Notes: generated by a model not told the origin, from the sequence alone. Counted from the first letter of the stretch, positions 52,814-63,494 are shown. The stretch: DNA of 64,000 bases from Picosynechococcus sp. PCC 7117 (GCF_001693275.1 NZ_CP016477.1:2728001-2792000); one strand, 5' to 3'. Numbers and translations are program-made.

Positions 52814-53734
52814 GTGAACCTTGATCAAGTAATCATTGCCTATAAAGCGGGTGACCCCTTCGCTAAAAAATGGGCCGAACGCTGTGCCCACGAATTAGAA
52901 GCCCAGGGGAGTCGGATTTTGCTCGGCCCCAGCGGCTTTAAGGATAATCCTTACCCTGTGTTTTTGGCCTCAGTCAGTGAACCCATTGATCTCGCCATCG
53001 TCCTGGGGGGAGATGGCACCGTTTTAGCAGCAGCCCGCCACCTCTCTAAGGAAAATATTCCGATTTTGGCGGTGAATGTCGGCGGCCACCTGGGCTTTTT
53101 GACTGAACCTTTTGAGCAGCTTGAAAATAGTCAGGCCCTTTGGGAGCGACTCCGCAACGACACCTACGCGGTGGAAACTCGGATGATGTTAGAGGCCAAA
53201 ATCTGTGAAGGCGATCGCCAAGATCCAGAAATTGTCAGCGAAACCTTCTATGCCCTCAATGAAATGTGTGTCAAACCCGCTGCCGTTGACCGGATGCCCA
53301 CAGCCGTCTTTGAAATGGAAGTCGATTGCACCATTGTGGATCAGTACCACGGGGACGGGTTGTTGGTGGCGACTTCCACTGGGTCAACCTGTTACACCGC
53401 TTCTGCGAATGGGCCGATTATGCACCCTGGCCTAGAGGCGATCGTAGTGACGCCCATCTGTCCTTTGAGTCTGTCGAGTCGCCCGATTGTCTTGCCCGCC
53501 CGCTCCAATGTGGATATCTGGCCCTTGGGGGACTACGATCTGAATAACAAGCTCTGGATGGATGGGGCCTTGGCGACTTCCGTTTGGCCGGGCCAGTGGG
53601 TCAACGTCCAAAAGGCCCATTGCTACTGCAAATTCATTATCCTGCGGGAAACCTATTCGTTTTACCAAACCATTCGCGACAAGCTCCAGTGGGCCGGATC
53701 GCGGATCCGCTACCAGAATAATCACCGCAATTGA
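52814..53734 (+). CDS. nadK: NAD kinase
   Basis: NAD kinase phosphorylates NAD to NADP. The 306-residue protein has the GGDGT motif (IVLGGDGTVLAAAR), the NxG-type VGGHLGFLTEPF and the strand STGSTCYTASANGPIMHP that completes the active site. The length fits the longer of the two cyanobacterial NAD kinases. GTG at 52814 is the start that matches the family; the frame opens 29 codons earlier inside the lipoprotein gene. Confidence 0.92.
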   Translation: MNLDQVIIAYKAGDPFAKKWAERCAHELEAQGSRILLGPSGFKDNPYPVFLASVSEPIDLAIVLGGDGTVLAAARHLSKENIPILAVNVGGHLGFLTEPFEQLENSQALWERLRNDTYAVETRMMLEAKICEGDRQDPEIVSETFYALNEMCVKPAAVDRMPTAVFEMEVDCTIVDQYHGDGLLVATSTGSTCYTASANGPIMHPGLEAIVVTPICPLSLSSRPIVLPARSNVDIWPLGDYDLNNKLWMDGALATSVWPGQWVNVQKAHCYCKFIILRETYSFYQTIRDKLQWAGSRIRYQNNHRN

Positions 53735-53750
53735 GCTTAGAGTCCATTTA

Positions 53751-53792
53751 TGAAGCCCCTAAGCCCCGAATTTGGGGAGATTTAGGCTTCTA
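53751..53792 (+). repeat. Intergenic long stem-loop
   Basis: GAAGCC near 53751 pairs with GGCTTC near 53785, and the inner CCCC and GGGG pair across a GAATTT loop. There is no T-run. It lies 17 bases after the nadK stop and just before the second copy of the dispersed repeat. Confidence 0.5.
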
Positions 53793-53797
53793 CATGA

Positions 53798-53820
53798 GAC
53801 TTCGGCGTGAGCTCAGTCGA
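53798..53820. repeat. Dispersed short repeat, copy 2
   Basis: GACTTCGGCG-TG-AGCTCAGTCGA differs from the copy at 37674 by two inserted bases in the middle. It is intergenic, between nadK and the pentapeptide-repeat gene. Confidence 0.6.
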
Positions 53821-53921
53821 ACGGGACAAATTAAGAAATTCATTTACTTTATAAATAGCTTATAAATAGCCTCGCCCAGGCAAAAGAGATGGCGAAAAAG
53901 TTTGGGAACAGCCTAGAAGGT

Positions 53922-54683
53922 TTAAAAGAAGAAACGCAACAGCACGGAGCTAATAGCGCTGAGGATATTGCCAGCAGTATTTCCAGAATCTTGTTTCGGG
54001 TTGAGGGCGAGGTCAATTTCATCGAGTAATCTCTGGCTGGCATCTACACCAACAGTTGATCCTTGGCTGGTGAACAGGGTTTGGGCAAAGGTGGCATCCT
54101 GTTGGGCCTGGGCAAAATCGCGCAGTTGGTAGCGGGCGATCGCCCGGGATAGATAAATAGCCCCATTGTCGGGTTCTTGGTTGGCGGCGGCATCATAGTA
54201 GGCGATCGCCATGCGGTAATTTTTATTTTCCCCTTCCACAAAGCCCCATTGATAAAGTTGCTCCGCCGAAACAGGAGCATCCAACAAACCCACCGCTCGC
54301 GCAATGTAGAACGTCCGCAGGGAAGTATTGGTAAAATTCGCCCCGGCTAAATAGGCTTCCCGGAGATCCGCGCCGTCTAAATTGGCCCCTTCTAGATCAG
54401 CTCCGGCTAAATTGGCCCCTACCAGGGAAGCTCCCGTTAAATTGGCCCCCCGCAGATCCGCAAGGCTCAGATCCGCCCGACTCAGGTTCGCTTGACGTAA
54501 ATCCGCCCCCCGCAGGTCAGCCCCATCTAAGCGGGCATTGGCAAGGCCGCTCCGGGTCAGTTGGCAGTTCTGACATTGACGACTCGATAGCAGTTGGCTG
54601 AGGTGGGTCAGGTTTTCGGCTCGTACCTGGGGGGCGATCGCCAAAGGCAAAACACAACAGGCGGTAAAGAGTAGCTTTTTCAT
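53922..54683 (-). CDS. Exported pentapeptide-repeat protein with TPR-like C-terminus
   Basis: The 253-residue protein has a signal peptide (cleavage near VRA-E), then a cysteine pair (CQNC), and then about fifteen pentapeptide repeats (A-D/N-L-x-x, from LTRSGLANARLDGADL to ANFTNTSL, residues about 40-122). A TPR-like helical region follows (NYRMAIAYYDAAANQEPDN). Pentapeptide repeats fold as a right-handed beta-helix and occur widely in cyanobacterial lumen proteins. The role is unknown. Confidence 0.8.
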   Translation of the reverse strand: MKKLLFTACCVLPLAIAPQVRAENLTHLSQLLSSRQCQNCQLTRSGLANARLDGADLRGADLRQANLSRADLSLADLRGANLTGASLVGANLAGADLEGANLDGADLREAYLAGANFTNTSLRTFYIARAVGLLDAPVSAEQLYQWGFVEGENKNYRMAIAYYDAAANQEPDNGAIYLSRAIARYQLRDFAQAQQDATFAQTLFTSQGSTVGVDASQRLLDEIDLALNPKQDSGNTAGNILSAISSVLLRFFF

Positions 54684-54878
54684 CGGGAATTGGGGAGGGA
54701 GGACTGGAACTGTAGACCATCAATCAGGGCAAAACGTTTCCGGCTACCACCGATTTTTCTGCGTCCATGGTAGCAGTCAGGTTCTCGCGAGATGACAGAT
54801 CCATAAAATTCTTTGGGGTTGGGGGACGAAACAACGGGGATATGATGGGGATTAGCGTTTGTCACCGACAGTCTACCC

Positions 54879-57800
54879 ATGACGCCCCTAAAACTTACCC
54901 TGAAAAATTTCCTCAGTTACCGTGATGCTGTTCTAGATTTCACGGGCTTTCACACGGCCTGTATTTGTGGGCCAAATGGAGCTGGGAAATCATCCCTATT
55001 AGAAGCGGTGACTTGGGTGATCTGGGGCAAAAGTCGCACCAGCAGTGCCGATGACGTGATCCACATGGGCGAAATGGATGTGCGGGTTGATTTTGAGCTA
55101 CTTTGTCACCAACAGGTTTATCGAATCATTCGAATGCGATCGCGGGGGCGAGGGGCGACTTTACAATTCCAAGTGCGATCGCCGACGGGGGACTTTACCA
55201 GCATCACGGGTAAGGGGATTCGGGAAACCCAAGATCTCATCGACCAAGAGATCAAACTAGACTACGACACGTTTATCAATTCCGCCTATTTACGTCAGGG
55301 CCACGCCGATGAATTTATGGTGGCCAAGCCCGCAGACCGCAAAAAGATTTTGAGTGATCTCCTCAAGCTTGACCGTTACGAAAGCCTCGCCCAACTTGCC
55401 AAGGACAAAGCGAGATCCTTTAAACTCAAGGCCGATCTTCTCGAAGAAAGCCTCGCCCCCCAAACCGAACAACTCCGGGCGAAACCCCAGCTAGAAGCAG
55501 AACTCGCCGCCATCGAACAGACCATTAGCGAAGGCAAGCAACGGGAAAACCAACTCCAGGAGCAGCTCCAAAAAATTCAGGCGATCGCCCAACAACGGCA
55601 ATTCCTGAAAAACCAAGTCGATACGTCCCAGCAACAGTACCAGCGCCGCCACCAAGACCTGACGCGCCTCAGTACCCAAGCCCAACAACTCCAACAGGAT
55701 TTAGCGCAAAATACAGCGATCCTGCACCAGACCGACACCATCGAAGCCGAATACCAACGTTGGCAAACCCTCCAGCAGCAGGAAGAACAGCTCAACCAAA
55801 AATCCCAGCAATACCAAGACCTCCAGCAGGAACAACAAACCATTCGGCAAACTATCCAGGCCGAAGAAAACGAGGGACAACGACAGATTCAGCAGCTAGA
55901 AGTACAGATCCAGACCCTCACCCAGCAGCAAGCTGCAGTCCAAGAAACCTTGGCGATCGCCCCCGACTTGACCACCGCCCTAGACCAACTAAAGCGCACC
56001 CGCAACCAGCTCAATCGCCTCGAAGCCGCCCACCACCAAGCCCAACCCCTCCTCCAGCAACGACAACAGCTAGAAAACCAAATTAGTCAGGCCGCCGAAA
56101 AACTGAAGTTACAATTGGCCGCATCTCGACAGCAACAGCAAAACCTCGCGGAAAAAATTGCCCAAATTCCCCAACAGCGGGCGGAATTGCAACGCCTCGA
56201 TCAAACCATGGCCGATCTAGACCGCCAGAAAAAACATCTAGATCAGATTCAGCAACAACACCTTGATGTTTCAACCCAACAAGTCCGTTTCCAGGACGCT
56301 AAACGCAACTGTCAAACGCAACTCCAGGAACTCCAACAAAAACTTGCCCTGCTGCAACAACCGGGGGCGACTTGTCCCCTCTGCGAACAAAACCTCGACC
56401 ATGACCACCACCAAAATGTGATGGCCAAAACCCAGGCCCAGTACAGTGCCACTGAAGCAGAAATTCTCACCTTCCAAAATGAACTTAAACGTTGCGATCA
56501 ACTGCTGCGCGACTACAACCAAGAACTGACGGCCCTCGACCAAGTCCGGAGTAGCTATGAAAGCTATGACCAACAGATGATCCGCCTGGAGCAGGCCATT
56601 GAAACGAACCAAGCCCTCGAAAAGGAATTGAAACAGGTAGAACAAGAATTACTTAACCTAGAACGCGCCCTCCGCCTGGAAGCCTACGCCGAGGATCTGC
56701 GGGCAGAATTGGCGGAAGTGCAGCACCAGTTAGAGACCCTGAAATATGATGAATCCCAATTGGCGATCGCCAGGGAAACTGAAAAAGAATACCGTTGGGC
56801 AGAACTCAAAGAGGTGGAATTAAACCAAGCGCGCCAACGCCTGGACACCCTCCAACGGGAAATCCCCCAACAAGAAGCAGAACTTGAAACCCAGCGCCAT
56901 CAACTCGACCAAAATAGACAAACATCTCCCTGGCAAGTCCGCCTCGTACAACTCCAAGAACAGTTAAACGGCCTCAACTACGACCGCAATGCCCACCAAC
57001 AACTCCGCCAAGCACTCCAGCAGGGGCAAATTTGGCAACAGCGTTACCTCGAACTGGGCCAAGCCCAACGGCAACAAACCAGCCTCGAAGCGCAACTACA
57101 GGATTTAAACCAACGTCAAACGGTTGCCCAAACGGAGCTGGCGCAACTCGAAGAACAAATTATGCAATTGCAGGAAAATTTAGACAATCTTCACGCTGAT
57201 CAAGGGGAGATTAACCACCTAGAGAGTCAATTGCAAACCTGTCGCCAAGCCTTGGAAACAGCAATTACCCAACGCGGCCAAAGGCAACAATCTTTAGAAA
57301 ATCTCCAGGCGATCGCCACCGCCCAGAAAAACAGCAAAACAGAACTCAAGGAACTGCGGCGCCAATACCGAATCCACCACGAACTCGGTCAAGCCTTCGG
57401 TAAAAATGGGATTCAGGCCTTGATGATCGAAAATGCCCTGCCCCAACTAGAGGCCGAAACCAACCAAATCCTCGGTCGCCTCACAGAGCACCAATTCCAT
57501 GTGCAGTTCCTCACCCAAAAAGCTAAGAAAGGCAGCAAAAAAACTGCCGCCCAGATGATCGACACCCTTGATATTGTCATTGCCGACGCCCGGGGCACCC
57601 GCGCCTACGAAACCTATTCCGGGGGGGAAGCATTCCGGATCAACTTTTCAATCCGCCTCGCCCTCGCAAAACTCTTAGCCTACCGTTCAGGCACCACCTT
57701 GCAAATGCTGGTCATCGATGAAGGCTTTGGCACCCAGGACACCGAAGGCTGTAACCGCTTAATCGGGGCAATCAATGCGATCGCCGCTGACTTTGCTTGT

Positions 57801-57902
57801 ATCCTCGCTGTGACCCACATTCCCCAGTTCAAGGAAGCCTTTCAAAGCCGCATCGAAGTCTACAAAGATCAGCAGGGCTCCCAACTCCAGGTCAACAACT
57901 AA
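54879..57902 (+). CDS. sbcC: SbcC-type nuclease ATPase
   Basis: The 1007-residue SMC-like protein has Walker A at residues 31-38 (GPNGAGKS), long glutamine-rich coiled coils on both sides of the zinc-hook Cys499-Pro-Leu-Cys502, and the C-terminal ABC signature (YSGGEAF, near 914) with Walker B LVIDEGFGTQD. With SbcD it opens hairpins and processes DNA ends. sbcD is not next to it, so the partner is encoded elsewhere. The glutamine richness is high but runs throughout the coil as in other cyanobacterial copies. Confidence 0.92.
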   Translation: MTPLKLTLKNFLSYRDAVLDFTGFHTACICGPNGAGKSSLLEAVTWVIWGKSRTSSADDVIHMGEMDVRVDFELLCHQQVYRIIRMRSRGRGATLQFQVRSPTGDFTSITGKGIRETQDLIDQEIKLDYDTFINSAYLRQGHADEFMVAKPADRKKILSDLLKLDRYESLAQLAKDKARSFKLKADLLEESLAPQTEQLRAKPQLEAELAAIEQTISEGKQRENQLQEQLQKIQAIAQQRQFLKNQVDTSQQQYQRRHQDLTRLSTQAQQLQQDLAQNTAILHQTDTIEAEYQRWQTLQQQEEQLNQKSQQYQDLQQEQQTIRQTIQAEENEGQRQIQQLEVQIQTLTQQQAAVQETLAIAPDLTTALDQLKRTRNQLNRLEAAHHQAQPLLQQRQQLENQISQAAEKLKLQLAASRQQQQNLAEKIAQIPQQRAELQRLDQTMADLDRQKKHLDQIQQQHLDVSTQQVRFQDAKRNCQTQLQELQQKLALLQQPGATCPLCEQNLDHDHHQNVMAKTQAQYSATEAEILTFQNELKRCDQLLRDYNQELTALDQVRSSYESYDQQMIRLEQAIETNQALEKELKQVEQELLNLERALRLEAYAEDLRAELAEVQHQLETLKYDESQLAIARETEKEYRWAELKEVELNQARQRLDTLQREIPQQEAELETQRHQLDQNRQTSPWQVRLVQLQEQLNGLNYDRNAHQQLRQALQQGQIWQQRYLELGQAQRQQTSLEAQLQDLNQRQTVAQTELAQLEEQIMQLQENLDNLHADQGEINHLESQLQTCRQALETAITQRGQRQQSLENLQAIATAQKNSKTELKELRRQYRIHHELGQAFGKNGIQALMIENALPQLEAETNQILGRLTEHQFHVQFLTQKAKKGSKKTAAQMIDTLDIVIADARGTRAYETYSGGEAFRINFSIRLALAKLLAYRSGTTLQMLVIDEGFGTQDTEGCNRLIGAINAIAADFACILAVTHIPQFKEAFQSRIEVYKDQQGSQLQVNN

Positions 57903-57968
57903 CCCCCATATTGCCAACAACTGTGCCTAGAATAGAAGCTGTAACAAATCGCAACAGTTGCCCCTGGT

Positions 57969-60900
57969 ATGTCCTTTCACCTCTCTGCCTGGTCCATCAA
58001 AAATCCAGTGCCGACCCTCGTGGCCTTCATGATTATGACCATCGTGGGGATCTATTCGTTTTTGAATCTTGGCATTGATAATACGCCAAACATCGATATT
58101 TCTGCCGTGACCGTGAGCGTCAGCCAGCCAGGGGCCGCCCCAGAAGAGATTGAAACGGAAATCACCAAGAAAATTGAAGATTCCGTCGCGAGCCTCGCCA
58201 ATATTGATCAAATCACCTCCACCGTGACCGATGGCAATTCCCAGACGGTTGTGAATTTTGAGTTGGGCACCGACACCGACCAGGCGACCAATGATGTGCG
58301 CAATGCGATCGCCCAAATTCGCTCATCTCTACCCCAGGACATCACTGATCCCATTGTCCAAAAACTTGATTTCGCTGGGGGAGCCGTGATGACCTATGCC
58401 CTCTCCTCTGGGGAGCGTACCGTCGAAGAACTCAGTGATCTCATCGATCGTCGCATTGGCCGAGAACTCACCAATGTAGAAGGGGTGGCCGAAATTCAAC
58501 GGCTGGGCGGTGTTGACCGGGAGATTCGCGTCGATCTCGATCCTGATTTGCTACAGAGCTTGGGGATCACGGCAACCCAAGTTAATGACCAGATTGCTCA
58601 GTTTAATCTCAACCGTCCGGGGGGCCGCCTCGAACTGGGGGGCAATGAGCAAAATGTCCGGACTCTTGGTAGCGCAGAGAGCATTCAAGAATTGCAGCAA
58701 TACCCGATCACGTTACCCAACGGAGATCTGGTGTCTTTAGAAAACCTTGGCCGCGTGGAAGATAGCTTCCGGGAACCCAGGGTGGCAGCGACCCTCAACA
58801 ACGAACCAGTGGTGGCATTCTCCGTACTCCGGAGTCCTGGGAGTACCGTTGTCGGCGTTGATCAAGGGATCCGAAAGGCGATCGCCGAGTTGCAAACCAC
58901 CCTCCCAGAGGATCTCCGTTTCGATTTGATTTTTACCCGCGCCACAGAAATTCAAGCCTCCTACGACGGCACCATTATGGCCCTCTGGGCGGGCTGTATT
59001 TTAACGGTGATTACCGTGGGCTTTTTCCTCAAGGACTGGCGGGCCACTTTAATTACCGCTGCCGCCTTGCCCCTCTCCATTGTGCCGACGTTCTTTGTGA
59101 TGCAGGCCCTCGACTATACCCTGAACGGGATGACCCTCCTCGCCTTGGCCCTGGCGATCGGTAACTTAGTCGATGATGCGATCTGCATGATTGAAAATAT
59201 CGACCAACACCTGCAAATGGGCAAAAGACCTTTCCAGGCTGCCATCGATGGCGCTAGGGAAATTGGCCTCGCCGTAGTGGCAACCACCGCAACCATTGTG
59301 GCTGTATTTCTGCCCGTGGCCTTTATGGGGGGCGTGCCGGGACAATTTTTCCAGCCCTTTGGGGTCACCGTCGCCGTCTCAACGATGTTCTCGACCCTGG
59401 TGGCCACCACCATGACGCCGATGCTGAGTGCCTACCTATTAAAATCAAAACTAGGGGCTTTTAATGGCCAGAAACAACCGGGTTTTTACCGGAATCTGCT
59501 CGGCTGGGCGCTGCGCCATCGTCTCACGACCCTCCTCGTTGCCTTAGCCTTTTTTATCGGTAGCCTCCAGCTGATCCCCTTCATTCCTACAGGACTTTTT
59601 AGCAGTAGCGATACGGGCATTAGTACAATCGCCTTTGATCTGCCCCCGGGTGCCACCCTGGCCGATAGCGAGCAAGTGATGACGGAAGTGAGCGATCGCC
59701 TCCAGGCCAATTCCGCCGTGAGTAGTGTTTTGGCAACGGCGACCAACGTCAACAGCGGCACCATTTATGTTAACCTTGTGCCCCAAGCGGAACGGGTTTC
59801 CCAGGCAGAATTTGAACAAACCCTACGGCGTGATTTCCAAACGATTCCGGGGGCAAGGGTCTCCTTCCAAAGTACGGGCGGGACAGGCAATTCTAAGGAT
59901 CTCTCCATTGTGCTCAAAAGTGAAAATGCCCCGCTTCTATTAGAAACAGCGACGACCCTAGAGCAACAGATGGGCAGCGTGCCGGGGCTAGTTGACATTT
60001 CGTCGAGCGCAAGCTTGGTTAAACCCGAACTAATCATTCAACCTGATCCGCAACGGGCCGCCGATCTCGATGTTTCTGTGGCGGCCATTTCCCGCACTGC
60101 TTCCCTGGCCTTAATTGGCGACAATGATTTTAATTTGCCTAAGTTCAATTTAAGCGATCGCCAAATCCCGATCCGCGTTCAACTCGATCCCGCCCAACGC
60201 AGCAACATTGAAACCCTCAAAAATCTCCAGGTACCGAGTAACACCGGTGAATTAGTCCCCCTAGCTGCTGTGGCTGAATTAAAGCTCGGTAGTGGTTCGG
60301 CCCAGATTGACCGCTTTAATCGCTTCCGTCAAGTGGAGGTGGGAGCCAACCTAGAAGGAACATCCCTAGGGGATGCCTTTGCTGCCGTGAATGCCTTGCC
60401 CGTGATGAGCCCCTTACCTTCTGGCGTGACCATTGAACCCGCGGGCGACGCAGAAATTATGCGCGATATTTTTAGCCGTTTCCTCACGGCGTTGGGGGCG
60501 GCTGTCCTGTGCATCTATGCAATTCTGGTGCTGCTTTACAACAACTTCCTCTATCCCTTTGGGATTCTAACTGCTTTGCCTCTCTCCATTGGGGGGGCTT
60601 TGTTGGGGCTGATGATTACCCAAAAGGAACTGGGTTTATTTGCCCTGATTGGCATTGTGTTGTTGATGGGTCTGGTGACAAAAAACGCAATCTTACTGGT
60701 GGACTTTACCCTCTCTGGCCTACGGGAAGGCAAAACCCTGAAAAAATCCCTCGTCGAAGCTGGGGTCTCCCGGTTACGGCCCATCTGTATGACATCCCTC
60801 TCGACCATTGCCGGGATGTTGCCCATTGCCCTGGAGTTGGGAGCCGACGGTGCGACCCGGAGTCCGATGGCGATCGCCGTGATTGGGGGCTTTAGTACCT

Positions 60901-61007
60901 CCACCGTTTTGACCCTGATCGTCGTACCGGTGATCTTCACCTACATTTATCGCTTTGTCCGCTGGCTCGTTAAACCCTTCCAAAATGCCCAATCTGCGCC
61001 CCTATGA
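57969..61007 (+). CDS. RND-family efflux transporter (HAE1-like)
   Basis: The 1012 residues show the RND plan of two halves each with six membrane helices and two large periplasmic loops. The proton-relay pair is Asp402-Asp403 in NLVDDAICMIEN of helix 4. The N-terminus, SAWSIKNPVPTLVAFMI, and the C-terminal helix cluster are typical of AcrB-type pumps. No membrane-fusion or outer-membrane channel gene is adjacent, so it must work with partners encoded elsewhere. The substrate is unknown. It begins 66 bases after sbcC. Confidence 0.88.
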   Translation: MSFHLSAWSIKNPVPTLVAFMIMTIVGIYSFLNLGIDNTPNIDISAVTVSVSQPGAAPEEIETEITKKIEDSVASLANIDQITSTVTDGNSQTVVNFELGTDTDQATNDVRNAIAQIRSSLPQDITDPIVQKLDFAGGAVMTYALSSGERTVEELSDLIDRRIGRELTNVEGVAEIQRLGGVDREIRVDLDPDLLQSLGITATQVNDQIAQFNLNRPGGRLELGGNEQNVRTLGSAESIQELQQYPITLPNGDLVSLENLGRVEDSFREPRVAATLNNEPVVAFSVLRSPGSTVVGVDQGIRKAIAELQTTLPEDLRFDLIFTRATEIQASYDGTIMALWAGCILTVITVGFFLKDWRATLITAAALPLSIVPTFFVMQALDYTLNGMTLLALALAIGNLVDDAICMIENIDQHLQMGKRPFQAAIDGAREIGLAVVATTATIVAVFLPVAFMGGVPGQFFQPFGVTVAVSTMFSTLVATTMTPMLSAYLLKSKLGAFNGQKQPGFYRNLLGWALRHRLTTLLVALAFFIGSLQLIPFIPTGLFSSSDTGISTIAFDLPPGATLADSEQVMTEVSDRLQANSAVSSVLATATNVNSGTIYVNLVPQAERVSQAEFEQTLRRDFQTIPGARVSFQSTGGTGNSKDLSIVLKSENAPLLLETATTLEQQMGSVPGLVDISSSASLVKPELIIQPDPQRAADLDVSVAAISRTASLALIGDNDFNLPKFNLSDRQIPIRVQLDPAQRSNIETLKNLQVPSNTGELVPLAAVAELKLGSGSAQIDRFNRFRQVEVGANLEGTSLGDAFAAVNALPVMSPLPSGVTIEPAGDAEIMRDIFSRFLTALGAAVLCIYAILVLLYNNFLYPFGILTALPLSIGGALLGLMITQKELGLFALIGIVLLMGLVTKNAILLVDFTLSGLREGKTLKKSLVEAGVSRLRPICMTSLSTIAGMLPIALELGADGATRSPMAIAVIGGFSTSTVLTLIVVPVIFTYIYRFVRWLVKPFQNAQSAPL

Positions 61008-61166
61008 TTTCCTGCCACAAAATTACAGATTTTATCGGACTTGCTCGGATCACCGAAATTTTGTGTCACCATAGTACATCCGAGTAATTTTTATCGATAT
61101 TGCGGGCCTGACCCTTAAACCATTCCAGGCCAATCCGAATTAGCTCCTATAGAAGAAGAACACCCT

Positions 61167-63494
61167 ATGACCACGACGACAACTCCCAAAACTTGGAAAG
61201 AGGTCCTTGGCGATCGCATTCCGCCCCAGATGGCCGAAGAAATTGACACCTTTGAAAACCAAATGGCCCTCCGCTGCCAGGACAAACTCGACGAAAAAGT
61301 GTTTGCCGAACTGCGTCTTCGTCGGGGCGCCTACGGTCAGCGTTACGATAACGGCTTCCGGAATGATGGGGTCAAAGCCAAAGCAATTCCTTTTCCCAAA
61401 ACAGAACTCACCAAAGGCCCCGATACCAAATGGCAGGCCCCAGGCATGCAGCGGATCAAAATTCCCTATGGGGGGATGACCGCCGAACAAATGGATGTTC
61501 TCGCTGACATTTGCGAAGAATATTCCGACAACATTCTCCACATCACCACCCGTCAGGACATCCAACTTCACTTCATTTCCCTCGATAATGTCCCGGATAT
61601 GCACCGTCGCTTAGCGGCAGTGGGCATTACGGTACGGGAAGCCTGTGGTAACTCCGTGCGCAACGTTACTGCTTGTCCCCTCGCTGGTGTTTGCCATGAC
61701 GAAGTCTTTGATGTCACAGGCCATGCCCAAGAACTAACGGACTTTTTCCTCGGTCACCGGGATATCCAGGATTTTGGCCGTAAATTAAAGATCGCCTTTT
61801 CTGGTTGTGAAGATCATCCCTGTGGTTTGACTTCCATGCATGACCTTGGGTTTATCGCTAAAACCAAAGAAATTGATGGTGAAATCGTTAAAGGATTTAA
61901 GGTTTATGTCGGTGGCGGCTTAGGTTCTGTACCTTTCCTGGCGAAACTCTTTGAAGATTTTGTGCCCCTTGAGGAAATTTTCCCCCTCTCCCAGGCCATC
62001 TTCCGCGTCTTTGCCCGCCTTGGGGAAAAGAAAAACCGCAACAAAGCCCGGATCAAGTTCCTCGTGCAGAAACTGGGCCTAGAAGAATTTAAACGTCTGG
62101 TCACCGAAGAACGGGCAACTCTCGAAGCTGATCCCGGTTGGACAGCCTGGGTGGATCGCCTGACAACCTACGAAGAAAAAGGTAAACTCGCTCCTGTCGC
62201 TGCGGATCAAACCTTCGACCATGGGGAAGAATTCACCAAGTGGAAAACCACCAATCTCTATCCCCAACGGCAAGCGGGCTTCTATACCGTCGCGGTTTCT
62301 CTGCCCCTAGGGGATGCTACTTCGCCCCAATTCCGGGGTCTGGCTGATATCGTCCGCAAATATACCAATGACACGGTACGGACAACCGTTGAGCAGAATA
62401 TCTTGATCCGTTGGGTACATGAAGCAGATCTTCCCGCCCTCTATGCAGATCTCAAGGCGATTAACCTCCATAGTGGTGGTGCCCATTCGATCATTGACAT
62501 TACCGCTTGCCCGGGTACAGATACCTGCAAATTGGGGATCGGTAGTTCTCGCGGTTTAGCTGGGGAATTACGGCGTCGCATGGCCCTCAAGGGTTGGCAG
62601 TATGACCAGGCGGTCAAGGATATCCGCGTCAAGATTAGTGGCTGTTTCAACTCCTGCTCCCAGCACATGGTGGCAGAAATTGGTTTCTATGGCTCTAGTC
62701 GTCAGGTACAACGGCGACGGGTGCCCCACTTTAACTTGGTACTCGGTGGAGAATGGGCAAATAATGCCTCTACCTACGGCAAATCCATGGGGGTTTTGCC
62801 CTCGAAGCGGATTCCCGATGTGGTGGAATTTCTCATTGATACGTTCATGCAGGAACGCCTGGAGAATGAGAAATTTACAGAATTTTTCAACCGCATTGGC
62901 CGTAAGGAAATGAAAGAGCGACTCCAGCCCTTCACGGAAGTGCCTAGCTACGAAGCAGATCCTTCGTTCTATTCTGACTGGGCCGATACCCGCGAATTTA
63001 CCCTTGGGGATATTGGTGTCGGTGAATGTGCGGGAGAAGTGGTCACTCTCACGGACTTTAGTATGGCTGACGCAGAAAGCCTCCACTTTGATGCAACGGT
63101 GCTGCTTGACAATCCGCAAAATGGCGATGTTCAACTGGCGGCGGATAAGGCGATCGCCGCCATGGTTAGTGCGGCCCAGGCCCTGTTGAAATTCCAGAAC
63201 ATCGATATCAGCGATAATCCGGAAGTGGTGAGTGCTGAGTTCCGCAAGTATTTCTACGATACGGAACTGTTCTTTGATCCCTTTGCGAAGGGGAAATTTG
63301 CCCAGTTCTTCTTCTCCGCCCTGAAGCATAAAGACAAAGCCGCCAGCCTTGAACAGTCCCAGCGCTTGGTGGAAGAATCCCGTCTCTTTATTGAAGCAGC
63401 CCACGCTTGCAACGGTCGGATGATCGAGGCAGGGATCACCAGCCCAGTGAGCTTTAAGCAATGGCTCCTGAAGCAAGGATTTGGCATCAACTAA
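61167..63494 (+). CDS. Siroheme nitrite/sulfite reductase with a C-terminal extension
   Basis: The 775-residue enzyme has the two-fold nitrite/sulfite-reductase plan with the [4Fe-4S]-siroheme cysteines at Cys448, Cys454, Cys493 and Cys497 (TACPGTDTC and GCFNSC). The N-terminal half has the substrate-side MQRIKIPYGGMTAEQ and TTRQDIQLHF. It is longer than typical cyanobacterial NirA or Sir. The last 180 residues or so form a separate alpha-helical, HEPN-like region (AADKAIAAMVSAAQALL, to IEAAHACNGRMIEAGITSP). Electrons probably come from ferredoxin. Nitrite versus sulfite cannot be decided. A conserved unknown gene follows. Confidence 0.82.
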   Translation: MTTTTTPKTWKEVLGDRIPPQMAEEIDTFENQMALRCQDKLDEKVFAELRLRRGAYGQRYDNGFRNDGVKAKAIPFPKTELTKGPDTKWQAPGMQRIKIPYGGMTAEQMDVLADICEEYSDNILHITTRQDIQLHFISLDNVPDMHRRLAAVGITVREACGNSVRNVTACPLAGVCHDEVFDVTGHAQELTDFFLGHRDIQDFGRKLKIAFSGCEDHPCGLTSMHDLGFIAKTKEIDGEIVKGFKVYVGGGLGSVPFLAKLFEDFVPLEEIFPLSQAIFRVFARLGEKKNRNKARIKFLVQKLGLEEFKRLVTEERATLEADPGWTAWVDRLTTYEEKGKLAPVAADQTFDHGEEFTKWKTTNLYPQRQAGFYTVAVSLPLGDATSPQFRGLADIVRKYTNDTVRTTVEQNILIRWVHEADLPALYADLKAINLHSGGAHSIIDITACPGTDTCKLGIGSSRGLAGELRRRMALKGWQYDQAVKDIRVKISGCFNSCSQHMVAEIGFYGSSRQVQRRRVPHFNLVLGGEWANNASTYGKSMGVLPSKRIPDVVEFLIDTFMQERLENEKFTEFFNRIGRKEMKERLQPFTEVPSYEADPSFYSDWADTREFTLGDIGVGECAGEVVTLTDFSMADAESLHFDATVLLDNPQNGDVQLAADKAIAAMVSAAQALLKFQNIDISDNPEVVSAEFRKYFYDTELFFDPFAKGKFAQFFFSALKHKDKAASLEQSQRLVEESRLFIEAAHACNGRMIEAGITSPVSFKQWLLKQGFGIN

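Noticed and set aside
61074-61087. NtcA-like GTA-N8-TAA upstream of the siroheme reductase
   Set aside because: One position differs from GTA-N8-TAC and no properly spaced -10 box follows, so nitrogen control is not supported.
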